From positions 515,001-577,000 of the forward strand of contig WPIO01000087.1 in NCBI GenBank assembly GCA_009760855.2: 62,000 bases of DNA. Direction: 5' to 3'. The notes under the pieces were generated by a model. The model had not been told where the DNA came from, did not search any database, and saw only the letters and a program-made list of their open reading frames with translations. Shown piece after piece: positions 57,216-62,000 of the stretch; the stretch's first letter is position 1; the number at the start of each line of letters is the position of its first letter. The stretch comes from Cristatella mucedo. Lineage: Eukaryota > Bryozoa > Phylactolaemata > Cristatellidae. The translations under genes and the position numbers were made by a program.

Positions 57216-58690
57216 TTATTTTTCTTCTTCATCGATAACGCTAACTATTTTTGCTCTACAATCCACTACTCTGTCACTGGTATTGCTAACGTAATTCAGA
57301 AGACTTAGATATGAGCAACTAAGATCAGGAGTTAACTTATTCATAGAACTTTTTAGCTGTGGGTGATAAACTCCTTTCATTTTATGTAGAAAATGTCTGA
57401 ATGCCATATCACGAGATTCCTCATAACCTTGAGTTCTTGACATATCAGTTTCTATATAATATTTTCAATTTATTTAATTCATAAAATCTACACATTCATC
57501 TTCAAAGGCTCCTTTATTTTCCTTTATTAGGTATTCATTACATTACATACATTTAGATACTTCTATAATTTTTTCTCCACTTGATCGATAACCTGGATCA
57601 TTTGAATATTCTTCCTCATCTCAAGAAAGAGTTTCATCGTATTCACGTTAATCTAATTCTCGATTAATTTCTTGATCAGTCATGTTCTGTACTGTGAAAG
57701 TTATTTTGTTAAAGCATTTAAATATGTCACAGCTACCTCCAGTTTCCTTATTCGGAATGTCCATAGGATTAAATATGACGGCCTCAGTCAAGCCAATGTA
57801 TTTTACTTTCATAATAATAATAATAATGCACTTGATAAAGCGCCCTCAGAGAACTCAATCTCTCTCTAGGCGTTTTACATTTGCTGCAAATGAAAACGCG
57901 ATTGAATGGTGAGTAATATCATGCTTGATAAACAACATGAATAGCATGGTTAAGGGTGACATGCACAGGGTCAGCATGCAAGTGTGGTTAGTGGCAGCAT
58001 GCACAGCTTCAGCACTCATAAGCACATGAAAGACGAATCACATGGACCCACTAAATGCTATCCTAAACAGGCGTGTTTTAAAGTTCTGTTTAAATGTGGT
58101 CAAGTCAGGGGGTGTTCTGACGCAATTCGGGAGTGAGTTCCAGGCTTTGGGAGCATACGAACTAAATGCACGATTTCCAAAGGATTTGAGGTTTGAACGA
58201 GATATTGGCAAACTGTTGGATTCCGAAAGCATGTGGTAAGATGTTTCGCCTGGTGAGGGAGTAGATCTGAGAGATAGGCTGGAGCCAAAGAATGAAGGGA
58301 CCTAAAAGTGATCAACAAAACCTTGAAGTCGATCCGTTGCTTGACTCGTAGCCAATGTAGGTCGGCGAGAAGTGGTGTTATATGGCAACTGCGACGCTCA
58401 CGACAGACAAGCCTAGCTGCGTAGTTTTGCACCAGCTGTAATCGCCTGATTGCACATGCCGGTAGGCCAGCAAGCAGTGACTTACAGAAGTCAAGACGGG
58501 ATGTCACAAATGAATGGACCAAATTAGACGTGGTATCTTTCATATGCTGATAAAATCTTTTTTATCATGTTTAATAGTTTGTTTTCTGTGATAATGGATT
58601 TGAATTCTGAATTGATCACAGAAAGCAATCTTGTCTGGTTCATAAATAATTCAAATAATCAGAGTGGAACAAAGAACGACTGACCTTGTT
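57216..58690 (-). pseudogene. Decayed acidic-protein gene split by a LINE
   Basis: Minus strand. The right part before the LINE reads MNQTRLLSVINSEFKSIITE, then KLLNMIKKILSAYE (58545-58660). After the 57811-58543 insertion it resumes with EAVIFNPMDIPNKETGGSCD (about 57730-57790), TFTVQNMTDQEINRELD, an acidic region with in-frame stops (DEEEYSNDPGYRSSGEKIIE), a Cys pair, and a 75-codon open end (57216-57443: SRTQGYEESRDMAFRHFLHK ... VDCRAKIVSVIDEEEK). Small frameshifts separate the pieces. The order suggests a single protein of more than 250 residues with an acidic middle. Unknown family; non-functional. Confidence 0.45.
57811..58543 (-). mobile_element. LINE family A with 8-bp target duplication
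   Basis: CTTTCATA occurs directly outside or at both ends (57806-57813 and 58537-58544), a good target-site duplication. The copy holds MKDTTSNLVHSFVTSRLDFC, LLADLHWLRVKQRIDFKVLL and AYLSDLLPHQAKH, a one-base frameshift near 58230, LPISRSNLKSFGNRAFSSYA, then the 3' UTR, hairpin and ATT tail. 5'-truncated after YADD. Confidence 0.92.
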
Positions 58691-58819
58691 ACACCTGTTG
58701 CTTTCCTCGCATGAGTTTCTTCGTCTCTTACTCCATTTCCTGTCTTATCTACTTGCATTGGATACAACTTTGGTGTTGGAAAAACACATTTAGTTCGTGT
58801 TTGTAATTAATAGGCTCAA

Positions 58820-59460
58820 AAATTAGGAGCAATAACCCGAGACGCTCGTCGTCTCGTCCACCGGCCATCCATATCAGCCAATTGCAAAGAGGTCCGTTTA
58901 CCTGAGGTCAGCCATTACAGCGGAAATGCCGCTGTTGTCCCCTAAAATTTGACTATCGAGCGCGCCAGAGGAACGCGCGAAAGCAAACTTCGCATTGGGT
59001 TCAGAAAACGCTTTGCGAGTTATTCAAGAGAAAAAGGGCCGACGGAAAGGCATTTATTCGGAGCGTAGAAGGCTCGTCTCAGATGGGGTCGGGGTATCTA
59101 CTTTACCGACGCAGTGGCACAAATTCCTCGGGGAGTTTCGCGGCGGCGGAGCACCGAGCGTTCGGGTACAATCGGGCGGCAACAGTTGCGCTGGGATGAG
59201 CAGACGAGCCGCGACAGGCGAGCCGCAACACCAGCCCGTCGGGCTCTACCGGAAATAAGCGAGTTCGACGGAGAACTCGACGGAATTCGGGGGATTCAAC
59301 GAGTTGGTATTTAGTCGAATGAGGTTCAGTAGGCGGCTCAAAAGACGTGTAGCGCTGAAAGTAGCTGCCATGGAAACGAAAGCAGCGATTGCCTTCGGCA
59401 ACGACAGCGGCCAGATGCAAAGTAGTTGACAGAGCCAAACGAAAGGAGCATACGAGCAAA
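58820..59460. promoter_or_regulatory. CpG-rich patch at the right edge of the relic
   Basis: An abrupt shift from AT-rich to CpG-rich DNA with overlapping frames on both strands (up to 118 codons, minus) that look compositional. Promoter or first-exon function is possible but unsupported. Confidence 0.25.
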
Positions 59461-59461
59461 C

Positions 59462-60050
59462 TCTGCGGTTAAACTTAGCTCGAGAGCTATTAAGAGGGCC
59501 GACGGCAATTTACATTTACTCTTTAACTTCTACCACTTAGATAATGCTTAGTTCAACTTAACGCTGCTCCTCCGATATCTAGATGGCTCAAGAGGCCATC
59601 TTAAAACAATTGGTGGTCAATTACTCCCAAGGCTTCTAAGAGAGCCATTCGAACAAGCAAAGTCGCATTACTTGTTCAGCATGGTTCAGATTGACACTGA
59701 AAGCCTAAAGCAAAGTAGTCCCCGTCCAATTGTAAGCTTTAATTAAAGATTTGAACTTGCCAGTGAGATCGAGAGAACTTATATTAACTTTGAAGTGGTA
59801 CGCCACCAACAGTGCAAGTATCTTCAATGAGAATATCAGCTATGGAGGGGGAAAATTAACTTAAATTATTCTGATACATCTTGGGCTTTGAAACTGTTAG
59901 GCTGAAAATAACCATATTTAAATGAACATGAACTCGCCCTTAAGTTTAGAACTTCTACTTTACTCGAACTTTTTTACGGCAGATAACAACACTAGGCTAG
60001 AAAGGAAAATTGAAAAAAGATTGCAAGTAGTATGGATCATTTAGCGGCTG
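59462..60050. other. Unassigned intergenic DNA
   Basis: AT-rich; no gene or named repeat. Confidence 0.3.
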
Positions 60051-60054
60051 CAAT

Positions 60055-60480
60055 TCTAAAAATAATAATATTAATATTAAGTCATGCACAGCGTCCTAAG
60101 AGAACTCAATCTCAGTCAACGTAATAGACATATACTTAAATGGACGCTCTTTAAAAGGTTAGCGATACAATTCAACGTCAGAAAGCCTGGGCACGGCAAT
60201 AAAACACTACAAACAAGCAAATACTGTCGTAAACTAGTGGGTTTTCAGCAGAAATTTAAATTTTGACAATCTGGGGAATTTGATAACGTCAGGGAGAGTG
60301 AGTTCGAGGCTTATAGAGTATACGAGTTCATAGAGTGTTCTCCAAGTTATCGAAAGATTAGTTAGTTTATAGGCTAAGATGAACGAATTAAATTAATTAG
60401 AAGAACTGATTTAACTACCCTAAATGTATTTGGTAGTTGTGCGAAATGTCTCCATCGTATTAAACTAGCTTTTGGTTTGA
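60055..60480 (-). mobile_element. LINE family A, very old copy
   Basis: A decayed ATT tail and hairpin (GCACAGCGTCCTAAGAGAACTCAATCTC) and, at 60280-60400, GATAACGTCAGGGAGAGTGAGTTCGAGGC ... GAGTATACGAG, which follow the order of the minus-strand family A end. Confidence 0.55.
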
Positions 60481-61460
60481 GCAAGGTTTGTGAGTCTTTT
60501 GTGAATGAGATAATTTATTTTATTGATTATCGATCCTAATTATCGATGTCAACTAGAATCTTCATGTGTGTTTTATCACGCTGTTCTATGCATCATACTT
60601 GCATTTTTTCCAAGCTTTACCTTGCATGTCTATAACCTTTCGTTAATGATTCTCTGTCAGTGACTTATAAAGCACCCAGATAAAGATTTTACTCTTCTAG
60701 GGCACCACGTAAACCACCAATTTTTATTCTTGAAAAACCAATATAATATAATAAAAATAATAACGATATGTTAATAAACTTACATAATACCCAAGGGAAC
60801 CAAAAAATGTAAAAAAAAACTTTAAATATGCTGAAGCGGAAGCATGTCTATTTGTCACTCGTTAAGCGTTCAGTTTAGGAACACATTGAAGCAAACATGG
60901 AAAAATCACAAGGTCGGAGCAAAGGCCACAAGGAGCAGGTAGGAAGCTTTGAGCTTCTCATTTATGTTTTGTAGCTTTTAGTTTCTCACTTATGTTGTGT
61001 AGAGGAGACGTGTCGTATTTTAAGTCGACAGTTAATCACATGCTTCGTAGTACAGTAACTGTAGGCACGGTCTCCAAATGAGCTGAAGTTTAGTCGGGGG
61101 AACAGCCGAACTGCCAGTGTTGAAATGACTGGTGGTACGGCGAAAAGCAATTCAGGTAGGTATGCAAAATCCCTATATTTCCTGAAGGACAGAGATAAAA
61201 TCGCTTAGCAAATTCTTTTCTTTCACGTTTATGCAGGCGAAATGCGGCTGCACTTGAACTTTGAACTTTCACTTTGGTACTTCCTACCTTCCTTCATATT
61301 TTTTAGCTCAATTGCATGCTTTATCGCTGAAATTTTCACTCGAGTGACAAAATTTAATCCTCTTAGTTTGTAAGCAAATCCGTGACGACGCGACGGTATA
61401 GTATAACACAGAAGAATATTCTATAGCTCAATCAAACCCAAGCGTCTTTCGGTACGCATT
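60480..61460 (-). mobile_element. Mostly unassigned, with faint LINE A traces
   Basis: 61020-61180 carries a decayed C-terminal ORF block on the minus strand (CACGGTCTCCAAATGAGCTGAAG, GACTGGTGGTACGG). A plus-strand hairpin trace lies at 60663-60710 (AAAGCACCCAGATAAAGATTTTACTCTTCTAGGGCACC). The remainder shows nothing I can name. Confidence 0.4.
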
Positions 61461-61464
61461 CAGT

Positions 61465-62000
61465 AATAATAATTATAATATTAAAAGAAAACTTGATAAA
61501 GTGCCCTTAGAGAACTCAGTCTCTTTCTAATTGTTTTACATTTGCTACCAAAGAAGCGCGACCGAATGCTTATTAATAGCTTGTTCAATAAACAATAAAA
61601 ACAACATGGTCAGGAGTGACATGCACAGGGTCAGCATGCAAATATGGTTAGTGCCAGTATGCAACAGTGTCAGGGCACATAAGCACGTAGAGATTGAATC
61701 GCAGGGACCCACTAAATGCTGTGATAAATATGTGCGTTTTTTATTTTCTTTTAATATTTTCAAGTCAGGGTACGACGTCATGGCGCAAGTCGGAGTGAGA
61801 GGGGCATTGCAAGCATAAGAACGACAATTCACGGTCTACGAAGAATTTGAGGTTAGCACAAAGTAGAGGTAAACGGATAAATTCCGAAAAACGAGTGGTA
61901 CGATACTTAGCCCGGTGAGTCAGTAGATCTGATAGGTAGGCTGGAGCCAAAGAAGGAAGGGACCTAAAAGTGAGTAAAAAAACCTCGAAGGCGATGCGTC
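61465..62000 (-). mobile_element. LINE family A, running off the window
   Basis: Tail, hairpin (GATAAAGTGCCCTTAGAGAACTCAGTCTC), 3' UTR (ATGCACAGGGTCAGCATGCAAATATGG), then C-terminal coding in broken frames (MAPAYLSDLLTHRAKYRTTR). The 5' side continues past 62000. Confidence 0.85.

Overview
The window reads as a stretch of animal nuclear genome, probably from an aquatic invertebrate. The species cannot be named from the sequence. The evidence is sparse, short coding exons with splice-like borders; many 5'-truncated non-LTR retrotransposons of the L2/CR1 type; tRNA-derived SINEs; hAT, pogo/Tigger and Tc1-mariner remnants; long CT and TA microsatellites; and CpG-rich patches set in AT-rich DNA. 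There are no bacterial operons, no rRNA, no CRISPR array and no free-standing tRNA gene that I can support.

Layout. 0.2-0.35 kb: a likely last coding exon on the minus strand. 1.2-10.3 kb: GC-rich, CAG/CTG-rich DNA with minisatellites and microsatellites and no convincing gene. 10.9-12.1 kb and 17.2-18.1 kb: CpG-rich patches that may be promoter islands. 12-16 kb, 18-26.4 kb and 29-44 kb: a graveyard of two LINE families, called A and B here, plus SINEs and DNA transposons. 28.0-28.6 kb: a minus-strand beta-propeller-like exon flanked by a perfect 46-bp inverted repeat. 45.4-46.6 kb: another CpG-rich patch, followed by a hAT MITE, a cluster of CRE-like sites and an intact 331-codon Kelch-like gene at 46.9-47.9 kb, which is the best gene in the window. 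50.9-58.7 kb: an AT-rich block of decayed, non-LINE coding relics on both strands. It includes a parvovirus-like phospholipase A2-like segment and a membrane-protein-like gene, and it is broken by LINE and SINE insertions. 58.8-59.5 kb: CpG-rich again. 60-62 kb: old LINE A relics.

How the parts relate. LINE A ends in a conserved hairpin plus an ATT tail. A second SINE family carries the same tail, so the LINE probably mobilised it. Insertions are nested (A in B at 42.1 kb; B in an unknown repeat at 21.8 kb; A, B and a SINE in the AT-rich relic), which gives a relative order of events. The most novel-looking content is the AT-rich relic block, which I could not assign to a known family with confidence.
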